DNA from: Brucella daejeonensis
GTDB taxonomy: Bacteria > Pseudomonadota > Alphaproteobacteria > Rhizobiales > Rhizobiaceae
Assembly (NCBI RefSeq): GCF_014199265.1
Contig: NZ_JACIJG010000004.1
Location: forward strand, 186,001 to 250,000
Direction of reading: 5' to 3'
DNA: 64,000 nucleotides
A model generated the notes under the pieces. That model was given only the letters and a program-made list of their open reading frames with translations, had not been told where the DNA came from and did no database searches. Within the stretch, counting starts at the first letter, position 1, and each line of letters opens with the position of its first letter. A program made the position numbers and the translations under genes. Below, one piece after another: positions 38,549 to 49,737 of the stretch.

Positions 38549-39190
38549 TCAATAGGCGACCGTGAAGCGCTTGCGGATGTGCTTGCCCTGTTCGGCTTCA
38601 TCGACAATGGCAGCAGCCAGGTCGGCAACGGAAATCTTGCTTTCTCCCTTGTCGTCGAAGACCGGTTCGTCCGTTCCGAGGCGATATTTGCCGGTTCGTT
38701 CGCCGGGCTGGAGAAGGATCGCCGGAGAAACGAAAGTCCAGTCGAGATCGTTTTCGTTGCGCAACGCGTTGAGCGCTTCGCGTGCGCCGAGCGCGCCTTC
38801 TTTCCATTCCGCCGGAAAATCCGGCGAGTCGACAAGCTGCCTGCCATTGATCGAGAGGCTTCCCGCCCCGCCGACAGCGATGAGACGCCCGATGTCGGCC
38901 TTCCGGGTTGCCTCCGTTATGGAGCGGCTGCCCCTGATGTGATTTTCGCGAATATTGGGATCGCTCCAGCCCGGATTATAGGCCGAGATGACGATGTCGT
39001 GTCCTGCCAGAAGCCTTGCAAGCGCGTCGGTGTCGGACACATCTGCCTGCACGGCGGTTACATTGTCGAGTTTCTCGACTGTTTCCGGGTGGCGGACGAG
39101 CGCCGTAACAACATGCCGACGCGCTGCGGCTTCCTTCAGAATTGCGCTGCCCACGAAGCCGGTTGCGCCGATCAGTGCGATTTTAGCCAT
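38549..39190 (-). CDS. NAD(P)-binding oxidoreductase, NmrA/SDR-like (YwnB type)
   Basis: This 213-residue Rossmann protein starts MAKIALIGATGFVGSAILKE, which contains the GxxGxxG dinucleotide motif, and continues with NVTAVQADVSDTDALARLLAG. It belongs to the small atypical SDR group related to flavin/biliverdin reductase and YwnB. It is divergent from an HxlR regulator, the usual arrangement for electrophile- or quinone-responsive reductases. The substrate is unknown. Confidence 0.85.
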   Translation of the reverse strand: MAKIALIGATGFVGSAILKEAAARRHVVTALVRHPETVEKLDNVTAVQADVSDTDALARLLAGHDIVISAYNPGWSDPNIRENHIRGSRSITEATRKADIGRLIAVGGAGSLSINGRQLVDSPDFPAEWKEGALGAREALNALRNENDLDWTFVSPAILLQPGERTGKYRLGTDEPVFDDKGESKISVADLAAAIVDEAEQGKHIRKRFTVAY

Positions 39191-39413
39191 GGCATTTTCC
39201 TTTCCAGCCCTTTTCGTTGCGGGCGATACAAGGTATGTTTCATAAGTAGGTTATTTATGGTAACTGCATTACGAAATGCTGCCGAACTTGTGAAGAACGC
39301 ACTTTTACATGGTCAGGATACATGGAAGTAACCGCCTGCAAGGCAAGGCAGACAGGTGCGAATGACGGGCGGCCGGTATCCGGTATGCCCGTATTCAGTT
39401 TTTCGGAGACAGA
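39191..39413. promoter_or_regulatory. Divergent promoter region with candidate HxlR operator
   Basis: The spacer separates the reductase and its regulator. An inverted repeat CATAA (39241-39245) / TTATG (39255-39259), extended by the AT-rich stretch GTAGGTTATTTATGG, resembles the near-palindromic AT-rich sites bound by HxlR/YodB-type repressors. The repeat is short, so the call is tentative. Confidence 0.35.
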
Positions 39414-39827
39414 ATGACGATGCCGACGCGCCCGGAAGGGGATATGCCTTTGCTTTCTTCGACGCCCGCCTTCGAAACGGACGATGGAGGTTCTTGTCCG
39501 ATCCGCGAGGTGCTGGACCGTATCGGCGATACCTGGAGCATTCTTGTCATTTTCAATTTGCAAGGCGGTTCGATGCGCTTCAACGCGCTGCGCCGCGCTA
39601 TCGAAGGCATTTCGCAGCGCATGTTGACGGTTACGCTGCGGTCGCTGGAACGCGACGGCCTTGTTTCGCGGCATGTGCGCCCGACCTCTCCACCGGAAGT
39701 GGAATATGCCTTGACCGATCTGGGGCACTCCCTGGCCGGACCGGTCGATGTTCTGGGGCAGTGGGCCGTCAGGAACCGCGCCGCCCTTCGGGACGCACGT
39801 TCACGTTTCGATGGACATGACGAATAG
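39414..39827 (+). CDS. HxlR-family winged-helix regulator
   Basis: This 137-residue regulator has the family pattern SCPIREVLDRIGDTWSILVI, including the conserved cysteine used for redox/electrophile sensing in relatives. The DNA-binding block GSMRFNALRRAIEGISQRML and the wing SLERDGLVSRHV follow. It is divergent from the reductase gene, which it probably controls, most likely as a repressor relieved by quinones, aldehydes or hypochlorite. Confidence 0.9.
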   Translation: MTMPTRPEGDMPLLSSTPAFETDDGGSCPIREVLDRIGDTWSILVIFNLQGGSMRFNALRRAIEGISQRMLTVTLRSLERDGLVSRHVRPTSPPEVEYALTDLGHSLAGPVDVLGQWAVRNRAALRDARSRFDGHDE

Positions 39828-39880
39828 AAAGGAACCGGCCAACCCTGTTTGCGTTTGCTTGTCAAACAGGAGAAAATCCC

Positions 39881-40078
39881 ATGCCCGCAAAATCCCAGGC
39901 TCAGCAGAAAGCGGCTGGCGCCGCACTTGCCGCCAAGCGCGGCGAAATGAAGAAGAGCGAACTCTTCGGCGCGTCGAAGGAAATGTATGAATCGATGAGC
40001 GAAAAGGAACTGGAAGAATTCGCCGGAACCAAGCGCAAGGGCTTGCCGCAACATAAGGAAGACGGGAAGAAACATTGA
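39881..40078 (+). CDS. DUF3008 family small protein
   Basis: This 65-residue highly charged protein starts MPAKSQAQQKAAGAALAAKR and ends QHKEDGKKH. It has the conserved centre KSELFGASKEMYESMSEKEL, matching the DUF3008 family of small rhizobial and enteric proteins of unknown, possibly stress-related, function. AACAGGAG lies before the ATG. No helix is hydrophobic enough to span a membrane. Confidence 0.85.
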   Translation: MPAKSQAQQKAAGAALAAKRGEMKKSELFGASKEMYESMSEKELEEFAGTKRKGLPQHKEDGKKH

Positions 40079-40129
40079 CTGGCTGGCGAGCGCCTTCCAC
40101 GAGAACTCGCCAGACTGGCCGCAGAGGCC

Positions 40130-40555
40130 TTATTTGCCGACCGTGTTCGGCACCAGTTCTATGGCTTTGAGCTTGCCGTGGGCGATGCCGCAGCGAAGCA
40201 CGATGCTGTCCCATTTCGCGGATGCATTCCTGTTCCGCGCTTCGCCGGCGACAGAAATAACCGCCGACATCTTGCGCGCGTCGCCGGTGCTGAATTTCGA
40301 TGGTTTATCATTGGTTTTGGCGCCAGAAATATCGTCCTTGGTGAAGCCGAGACGATCATATTTCTTGCTTTTCTTCACATAGTCATAGGCGCTGGCGATG
40401 CAGTCGGCGATCCGTGGGGCGGCTTGCTGGTCCTTGACGAGTGTCTGATAGTTTCCCGCAAAATCTTTCGAATGCGTGGGAACGGCGTCGGCGTGAGCGA
40501 CGGCGGAAAAGCCGAGCGCGAAAATGGATGTAAGTATGATTTGGGTCGATTTCAT
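40130..40555 (-). CDS. Small secreted protein of unknown function
   Basis: This 141-residue protein has a clear Sec signal peptide (MKSTQIILTSIFALGFSAVA, cleavage expected after AHA). The mature part has two cysteines (in RIADCIASAYD and IVLRCGIAHGK) that could form a disulfide in the periplasm, and ends LKAIELVPNTVGK. I recognise no family. From memory of gene order it may correspond to BspC, one of the Brucella proteins reported to be translocated by the VirB type IV secretion system; I cannot confirm this from the sequence. Confidence 0.75.
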   Translation of the reverse strand: MKSTQIILTSIFALGFSAVAHADAVPTHSKDFAGNYQTLVKDQQAAPRIADCIASAYDYVKKSKKYDRLGFTKDDISGAKTNDKPSKFSTGDARKMSAVISVAGEARNRNASAKWDSIVLRCGIAHGKLKAIELVPNTVGK

Positions 40556-40674
40556 GCCTTATGTCCTTCTAAAGTCCGCCGCTTGCCGGCGGATGGCGTA
40601 ATCGAATCGATAAACGGTGGCAGAATATAAGTCCGATTTTGATTTTTTAATGAATTTCCGATGCTTACGATATC

Positions 40675-41670
40675 TTATTGGCAAATGCGTGCAAGACAGG
40701 ATTTGCCATGGCATCCCTGATCGAGATGCATGTTCGTGCTATGCGCGGCATCGCCGTCCGGGCCGATTACGGTCATGAAAAGCCCGCAGCTTGCGCCATG
40801 CACCGCACGCCAGAAGGTCTTTTCCTTGTCCGATCCGTTCCAGCCGGTTTCAAGCTCCGTTTTGCTGCCGTCCGAGAATTTGAATGACATGATATCGAGG
40901 GCATTGGCGAATGCATGTTCCGAAACGCGGCCCGTGGCCCCGCCATTGACCTTGCGGCACTGGTAATCCGAACCCGTGCCGATTTCGCTGATCTTCACGT
41001 CAGTCCCGTAAACGTCCCGCACGGCCTTGTTCACTTCGACGCTCCACTGCGCCAGCGTCACGGCCATGGCGCAATTCGTGGTGATCGCATTGGCGAGTTT
41101 CAGCGGTTCTTCCTTGCCGATGGCGGTCAGGGAAAGCGGAGAATGCGCACCGCATTGCTCTCCATCCTCGATTGGCGGCAGCAATTTGCCCGCCACATCG
41201 CCCGAAATCAGCGCAGGACAAGACACCTGATAGACCCGCTCGTCCTTCTCCGGCTTCGCCTGCGGCGGCGCAGGCTCGGTCGTCGGCGCTTCGGGCTTTT
41301 CCGCCCGGCGCGGTGGCTCGGCGGGAACCGGTGCTGTTTCCCTTTCCTCCGGCTTTTCCGGTGTATGGGCGGGGCGAGGGGCAGGGGTTGAAACAGGTAC
41401 GGTCCCGGGACCGGTATCTCTTTTTTCGACCGTCTGGCCGCGTCTCCTGACCGGTGCCTTGCCGCTGCGTTCTGCCGATGGGGCCTTGCTGCGCTGCCTT
41501 GCCTTGTGTGCATCCTGCTTCAGCATCTTTTCGATAAACGTTTCGGCCTGCGCGGCGTCGCCGGATATATGCGGTATGGGAATAAAGCCCAGTATCAACA
41601 GAACCGCCAACAGAACCCCCAACAGGACCATTGCCATGCGCTTGAGGGGGGTGAAGGAGAAGACAGCCAT
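40675..41670 (-). CDS. Extensin-like (M15-fold) envelope protein
   Basis: This 331-residue protein has an N-terminal membrane helix (about 13-32, MVLLGVLLAVLLILGF). A long Pro/Lys/Arg/Glu-rich linker (about 50-145) and an Extensin-like_C domain (about 150-331) follow. The domain has SEHAFANALDI and HSTNMHLDQG, matching the His/Asp zinc-site spacing of M15/VanY-like peptidases, and several cysteines. It probably acts on the cell wall, tethered to the inner membrane with the linker spanning the periplasm. Whether it is an active peptidase is unknown. Confidence 0.85.
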   Translation of the reverse strand: MAVFSFTPLKRMAMVLLGVLLAVLLILGFIPIPHISGDAAQAETFIEKMLKQDAHKARQRSKAPSAERSGKAPVRRRGQTVEKRDTGPGTVPVSTPAPRPAHTPEKPEERETAPVPAEPPRRAEKPEAPTTEPAPPQAKPEKDERVYQVSCPALISGDVAGKLLPPIEDGEQCGAHSPLSLTAIGKEEPLKLANAITTNCAMAVTLAQWSVEVNKAVRDVYGTDVKISEIGTGSDYQCRKVNGGATGRVSEHAFANALDIMSFKFSDGSKTELETGWNGSDKEKTFWRAVHGASCGLFMTVIGPDGDAAHSTNMHLDQGCHGKSCLARICQ

Positions 41671-42005
41671 GAACGCCTCTTGGATGATAAAGCCTTGTCA
41701 CTAATGATAAAAAGGCCGAGACGTTCCTTCACGCTTGATGGCAGTTCGTTGCAAATGGTAGGAAAAGCATAGGGCAGGCCGGTTTTTCCGGCTTTTGCGG
41801 CACTGCGATCTTGACAAGATGACAGTTGCACGACTAAACACCCGCCATCGCTGGTGCGCATTCGCGCCGGTGGTTCATTTGACGTGTCCCGTGGATGAAG
41901 TTGCGCTCGCGCGCTTTCATCCTGTCAGTCCTCGAAAACGGAGGGCAGAGGAGGGCGCGTTTCCTCCAGCGTCTTCGGGCGCTATAACTTTTTGAAGGAA
42001 ATGCG
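41671..42005. promoter_or_regulatory. Upstream region of rpsD
   Basis: This 335-base gap contains no gene. A consensus -35 TTGACA lies at 41811-41816; the region 17 bases on (CTAAAC, 41834-41839) is a passable -10, pointing toward rpsD. A leader of about 160 bases would result, long enough for S4-type autoregulation, but I see no defined pseudoknot. The rpsD ribosome site is GAAGGAA. Confidence 0.4.
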
Positions 42006-42623
42006 ATGAGCAAGCGCGAATCCGCTAAGTACAAAATTGATCGCCGTCTCGGCGAAAACATCTGGGGCCGTCCGAAGTCCCCGGTCAACCGTCGTGAATA
42101 TGGCCCGGGCCAGCACGGCCAGCGCCGCAAGGGCAAGCTTTCGGACTTCGGCGTGCAGCTGCGCGCCAAGCAGAAGCTCAAGGGTTTCTACGGCGACATC
42201 TCTGAAAAGCAGTTCCGCAAGACCTATGAAGAAGCTGCTCGCCGCAAGGGCGATACCGGCGAAAACCTGATCGGTCTGCTGGAATCGCGTCTGGACGCCG
42301 TCGTTTACCGCGCCAAGTTCGTTCCGACGATCTTCGCTGCCCGCCAGTTCATCAACCACGGCCACGTGAACGTGAACGGTCGCCGCGTCAACATCCAGTC
42401 TTACCGCCTGAAGGTCGGTGACGTTGTTGAAGTCCGCGAAAAGTCGAAGCAGCTCGTCATCGTTCTGGAAGCTGTTCAGCTCGCCGAACGCGATGTGCCG
42501 GACTACATCGAAGCCGATCACAACAAGCTGGTCGCGACCTATTCCCGCGTTCCGACCCTTTCGGATGTGCCTTACGCCGTCCAGATGGAACCGAACCTCG
42601 TGGTCGAATTCTACTCGCGTTAA
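42006..42623 (+). CDS. rpsD: 30S ribosomal protein S4
   Basis: This 205-residue primary rRNA-binding protein nucleates assembly of the small subunit. It begins [20 protein letters not shown] and has the S4 RNA-binding motif [20 protein letters not shown]...[13 protein letters not shown]. It stands alone here, outside the alpha operon, as usual in Rhizobiales, and is followed by a strong terminator. Confidence 0.98.
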   Translation: MSKRESAKYKIDRRLGENIWGRPKSPVNRREYGPGQHGQRRKGKLSDFGVQLRAKQKLKGFYGDISEKQFRKTYEEAARRKGDTGENLIGLLESRLDAVVYRAKFVPTIFAARQFINHGHVNVNGRRVNIQSYRLKVGDVVEVREKSKQLVIVLEAVQLAERDVPDYIEADHNKLVATYSRVPTLSDVPYAVQMEPNLVVEFYSR

Positions 42624-42664
42624 TCCTGAGCGCGTTCAGGCGCGCCGGATATATGCCGAAATCG

Positions 42665-42700
42665 AAAGCCGCGCTGTATATGCAGCGCGGCTTTTTCTTT
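42665..42700 (+). terminator. Intrinsic terminator of rpsD
   Basis: AAAGCCGCGCTG (42665-42676) pairs with CAGCGCGGCTTT (42683-42694) around TATATG, followed by TTCTTT. Confidence 0.92.
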
Positions 42701-42766
42701 ACGCGGCATCTCCGTGCAAAGAATTGCGGTTTGCCGGTTTTCCCTGCGGCCAGTTTTCGCTATTAA

Positions 42767-44489
<1,723 letters not shown>

Positions 44490-44591
44490 CAGGAAGTCCG
44501 CCAGCTTGCATTTTTGGTGCTTGGGCATTATGTTGGCGGAGTGGGTTGGAAGCGCGAACTCCCAACCCGTTTCGCTTACGTAAAGAATGTG

Positions 44592-44629
44592 ACCCGCACG
44601 TAGCATTGCCAGCCCGTGCGGGTTTTCTT
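44592..44629 (+). terminator. Intrinsic terminator after ttcA-phosphatase
   Basis: ACCCGCACG (44592-44600) pairs with CGTGCGGGT (44615-44623), followed by TTTCTTTAT. Confidence 0.8.
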
Positions 44630-44794
44630 TATCGTCAGCGTGATACTAACGGGCATGAAACCCATTTGTGTCACTCCGGTTCGACGGCAAAGCCCTTGCC
44701 GAGGTCGGAGTGGCTCATCCTCTCCGATGCGCCTGCTGGCGGGCGCGTTCTGCTTTTCCCGTTGAAACACCAACTGATAGCATGTGCATGGCAT

Positions 44795-44829
44795 AATAAA
44801 AGCCCACTAACTATGAGCGGGCTTTTATT
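44795..44829 (-). terminator. Bidirectional terminator of the MFS gene
   Basis: AATAAAAGCCC (44795-44805) pairs perfectly with GGGCTTTTATT (44819-44829). It lies 20 bases past the MFS stop and would work in both directions. Confidence 0.82.
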
Positions 44830-44848
44830 GTTTATTCCTGATTTATAA

Positions 44849-46114
44849 TCAGATCACGTGATCGGCAGGAGGGTTCTGGACCCGGAACAACCGGCCGCGT
44901 TCGGCGATGAGGACGCATCCAAGGGCGATAAAGCCAAGCACGCAATAGCCGGTCGCGACCGGCGTGGTCGTGCCGTCGAACGCCTGGCCGATAATCGCGC
45001 CAAGTGCGGCGCCGATCACCGTTTGCGCAAATCCGAGCACGGAAGAGGCGGTACCGGCGACCTCACCGAGCGGCTCCATGGCCAGCGCGTTGAAATTTGC
45101 GGTCACGAGGCTGAACGAGAACATGATCGTCATGTAGATCGCCATAAGGATCGGGAAGGGTACCGGGCCTTCCACCGTGACGGACAGCACCATCCATAGC
45201 AGGCTGAAGCCGGTGAAGACCAGGAGCATGGTCTGCGAGATCCTGCGCATCCCGTAACGGCCCACAAGGCGCGAATTCAGGAACGAGGCAAGCGCCAGCG
45301 TCATGGCAACGGCGGCGAAAGCCAGCGGAAACAACGCGCCAAGCTTGTAGATGTCGACGAAAATCTGCTGTGCCGAATTGATATAGCCGAACAGCGCTCC
45401 GAGGATGAAGGAGGTTCCGAGCATGTAGAACAGCGCGACGCGGTTGGAAAGAACGATGCCGAAGCCGCCAAGCACACTTTTCACCGTCAACGGGCGGCGG
45501 TGGCTGGCGGGCAGGGTTTCGGGCAAGCGGACATAAGCCCATATGCCGACGACCAGCGCCATGAGGGCCATCGACAGGAAGATGAGGTGCCATTCGCCAA
45601 ACAGCATGATGAGCTGGCCGGTGGCGGGCGCAACGACGGGCAGGATCATGAAAACCATCATGACGAGCGACATGACCTCGGCCATCTGGCGCCCGGCGAA
45701 CTTGTCGCGAACGACGGATACGGCGATGACGCGCGTCGCTGCCGCGCCCAGCCCCTGCAACACGCGCAGGACGATCAGCGCTGTGAAGTCGGTCACGACA
45801 GCCGCGCCGAGAGCCGCAACGATATAGATTGCCAGTCCGCCGAAAAGCGGCAGGCGGCGACCGAAACGATCGCTCAGCGGCCCATAGAACAGCTGCGAAA
45901 CACCGAAACCGAGCAGATAGGCGGTAATGACGAACTGGACGTGATTCTCGGACTGGACACCAAGGCTTGCGCCGATCTGCGGCAAACCGGGCAGCATGAT
46001 GTCGACCGCCAGCGCATTGATGGCCATGATGGCGGCGATGAGAGCGATGAACTCACCCCTCCCGTGCATGGAGGTCTTCTGGTCCGGCGAACCGTTCTTG
46101 ATGTCGAGCGGCAT
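44849..46114 (-). CDS. Bcr/CflA-family MFS drug efflux transporter
   Basis: This is about 421 residues with twelve transmembrane helices. It has the DHA1 motifs LSDRFGRRLPLFGGL (loop 2-3) and LRVLQGLGAAATRVIAVSVV (helix 5), and begins ALIAAIMAINALAVDIMLPG, typical of the Bcr/CflA subfamily that exports bicyclomycin, chloramphenicol or sulfonamides. ATG 46114 (MPLDIKNG) has AGGGA at the right distance; the frame is open to ATG 46159. The substrate is not predictable. Confidence 0.9.
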   Translation of the reverse strand: MPLDIKNGSPDQKTSMHGRGEFIALIAAIMAINALAVDIMLPGLPQIGASLGVQSENHVQFVITAYLLGFGVSQLFYGPLSDRFGRRLPLFGGLAIYIVAALGAAVVTDFTALIVLRVLQGLGAAATRVIAVSVVRDKFAGRQMAEVMSLVMMVFMILPVVAPATGQLIMLFGEWHLIFLSMALMALVVGIWAYVRLPETLPASHRRPLTVKSVLGGFGIVLSNRVALFYMLGTSFILGALFGYINSAQQIFVDIYKLGALFPLAFAAVAMTLALASFLNSRLVGRYGMRRISQTMLLVFTGFSLLWMVLSVTVEGPVPFPILMAIYMTIMFSFSLVTANFNALAMEPLGEVAGTASSVLGFAQTVIGAALGAIIGQAFDGTTTPVATGYCVLGFIALGCVLIAERGRLFRVQNPPADHVI

Positions 46115-46224
46115 GACTGGCATTCCCTGGCAAAGTGGTGCTTCGCGTCTGAAAGACACGATGCAAGAAACAGATTAGAAAGCAGAAGCCGACAGATGAA
46201 AATCTGTCGCACAGCATCTAGCAA

Positions 46225-46254
46225 ATACAAAAGGCGCCGCGGAACGGCGCCTTT
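46225..46254 (-). terminator. Intrinsic terminator of grxD
   Basis: AAAGGCGCCG (46230-46239) pairs with CGGCGCCTTT (46245-46254); the minus-strand RNA continues into TTTTGTATTTG. Confidence 0.8.
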
Positions 46255-46295
46255 GAAAAAAGTGAGGCTAAAGCCGTATAACCGGCAATTAATCC

Positions 46296-46628
46296 TCAAG
46301 CAGCCTTGGTGGCAATACCCTTATCGGTAAAAAGTGCCTGCAATTCGTTGGACTGGAACATTTCACGCACGATATCGCAGCCGCCGACAAACTCGCCCTT
46401 CACATAGAGCTGAGGGATGGTCGGCCAGCTCGAATATTCCTTGATGCCCTGACGCAGGTCGTCGGAGGAGAGGACATTGACGCCCTTATAATCCACGCCG
46501 AGATAGTCGAGAATCTGGACCACCTGACCGGAGAAACCGCATTGCGGGAAACCCGGCGTGCCCTTCATGAAAAGCACGACGTCGTTGGTCTTTACTTCAT
46601 TATCGATGAAATCACTCATGCCAGCCAT
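46296..46628 (-). CDS. grxD: Monothiol glutaredoxin, Grx4 family
   Basis: This 110-residue CGFS-type glutaredoxin has the active-site/cluster ligand motif PQCGFS (C30), WPTIPQLYV (cis-Pro) and [10 protein letters not shown]. Such proteins bind a [2Fe-2S] cluster as a homodimer or with BolA, and act in iron-sulfur trafficking and iron sensing. bolA lies directly upstream on the same strand, supporting the Grx4-BolA partnership. ATG at 46619 (MSDFID) is an alternative start. Confidence 0.95.
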   Translation of the reverse strand: MAGMSDFIDNEVKTNDVVLFMKGTPGFPQCGFSGQVVQILDYLGVDYKGVNVLSSDDLRQGIKEYSSWPTIPQLYVKGEFVGGCDIVREMFQSNELQALFTDKGIATKAA

Positions 46629-46795
46629 TTTGTGGTCCTTTCATAACGCCGAGGCAAGTTTCGGCGCAAAAAACGAGAATATGCTCCCAATATAGTCACT
46701 GGAATGGTGGTAACCACCCCGTCGCGTTGAAAGCAAGTCAAATGCGCGGGAAGAAGGCTGCCAAGGAAGCATCATCTTGCCGCAGCAGGTTTTCC

Positions 46796-47029
46796 TCACT
46801 CCGGTACGCTTGTCTGCAATGCGAGTGCGTGCAGTATGCCGCCCATATTGCCCTTCAGCGCATCATAGACCATCTGGTGCTGCTGCACACGGGACTTTCC
46901 GCGGAAACTTTCCGCGACCACCTCGGCGGCATAATGGTCTCCGTCACCGGCAAGGTCGCGGATCGTCACCTTTGCGTCGGGAATCCCCTCGCGTATCAGT
47001 TTTTCGATCTCATGTGCGTCCATAGCCAT
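46796..47029 (-). CDS. bolA: BolA family protein
   Basis: This 77-residue protein begins MAMDAHEIEKLIREGIPDAK and has the BolA helix FRGKSRVQQHQMVYDALKG with a conserved His as the likely cluster ligand. AGGAG lies 7 bases before ATG 47029. It is situated between purL and grxD; with Grx4 it likely forms a [2Fe-2S] heterocomplex. A perfect palindrome GGTGGTAACCACC lies downstream at 46706-46718, in the bolA-grxD gap. Confidence 0.93.
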   Translation of the reverse strand: MAMDAHEIEKLIREGIPDAKVTIRDLAGDGDHYAAEVVAESFRGKSRVQQHQMVYDALKGNMGGILHALALQTSVPE

Positions 47030-47131
47030 GTAAAATCTCCTGCCGTTTCCGGCTTTTTCTTATTGCTTTGTCGAATCGTAACGCACCATCGTGGTACGTC
47101 AACAACCATCTGTCTAACCTTTAAATGGCAG

Positions 47132-47168
47132 ACAATCAAACGCCCGGACGGTGACCGTCCGGGCGTTT
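47132..47168 (-). terminator. Strong intrinsic terminator of purL
   Basis: AAACGCCCGGACGG (47138-47151) pairs perfectly with CCGTCCGGGCGTTT (47155-47168) over a three-base loop; on the minus strand TTTGATTGTC follows. Confidence 0.88.
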
Positions 47169-47190
47169 ATCATGGAGCATTTTATAGCGA

Positions 47191-49413
<2,223 letters not shown>

Positions 49414-49737
49414 GGAAATGGGGAACCCCGTCGCAGGCTGCGGTACCCGAAAGCCTTCTCCCGAAGGCTGGCACCTAAGGTTTCAAGGCGCCTCTTTAAC
49501 CCATGTTTCCAAGAAGTGCGATAGGAAAATGCCAGTTTCCCAGCCTCATTCGGCGATGAATCGTCATTGAGTGCTAGCATTACAGTTGCAAATTCGTCAG
49601 GCCGTGGTGAAAAGAGTGATTTTCGAGTACCGGAGCGGAGCGTACTTGAAGGTACGTGAGCGCTGGAACACAGACAAATTGCTCTTTGCAGCCCGGCATC
49701 ACGAAGAATGCAACTGTAGTGCCAAAACATCGAAGCT
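49414..49737. other. Intergenic region between MocR gene and purL
   Basis: This 324-base gap contains the palindromic repeat element at 49577-49722, which lies against the 3' end of the MocR gene. No gene is visible. The purL promoter should lie in 49414-49570; AAAATGCCAG and TTGAGTGCTAG stretches give no clear consensus. Confidence 0.6.
49577..49722. repeat. 146-base palindromic intergenic repeat (Bru-RS-like)
   Basis: The termini GCATTACAGTTGCA (49577-49590) and TGCAACTGTAGTGC (49709-49722) are inverted copies with one mismatch. The interior is also partly self-complementary (GTACCGGAGCGGAGCGTAC and GGTACGTGAGCGCTGG). The right half recurs at 11384-11426. Size and structure recall the short palindromic Bru-RS elements of Brucella; the equation is inference. 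Confidence 0.6.

Larger units (their letters stand above)
44490..44848. other. Convergent intergenic region with two terminators
   Basis: This 359-base gap lies between the convergent phosphatase and MFS genes. Apart from the hairpins at 44592-44629 and 44795-44829 I see no gene. A short palindromic direct repeat is absent. Confidence 0.6.
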
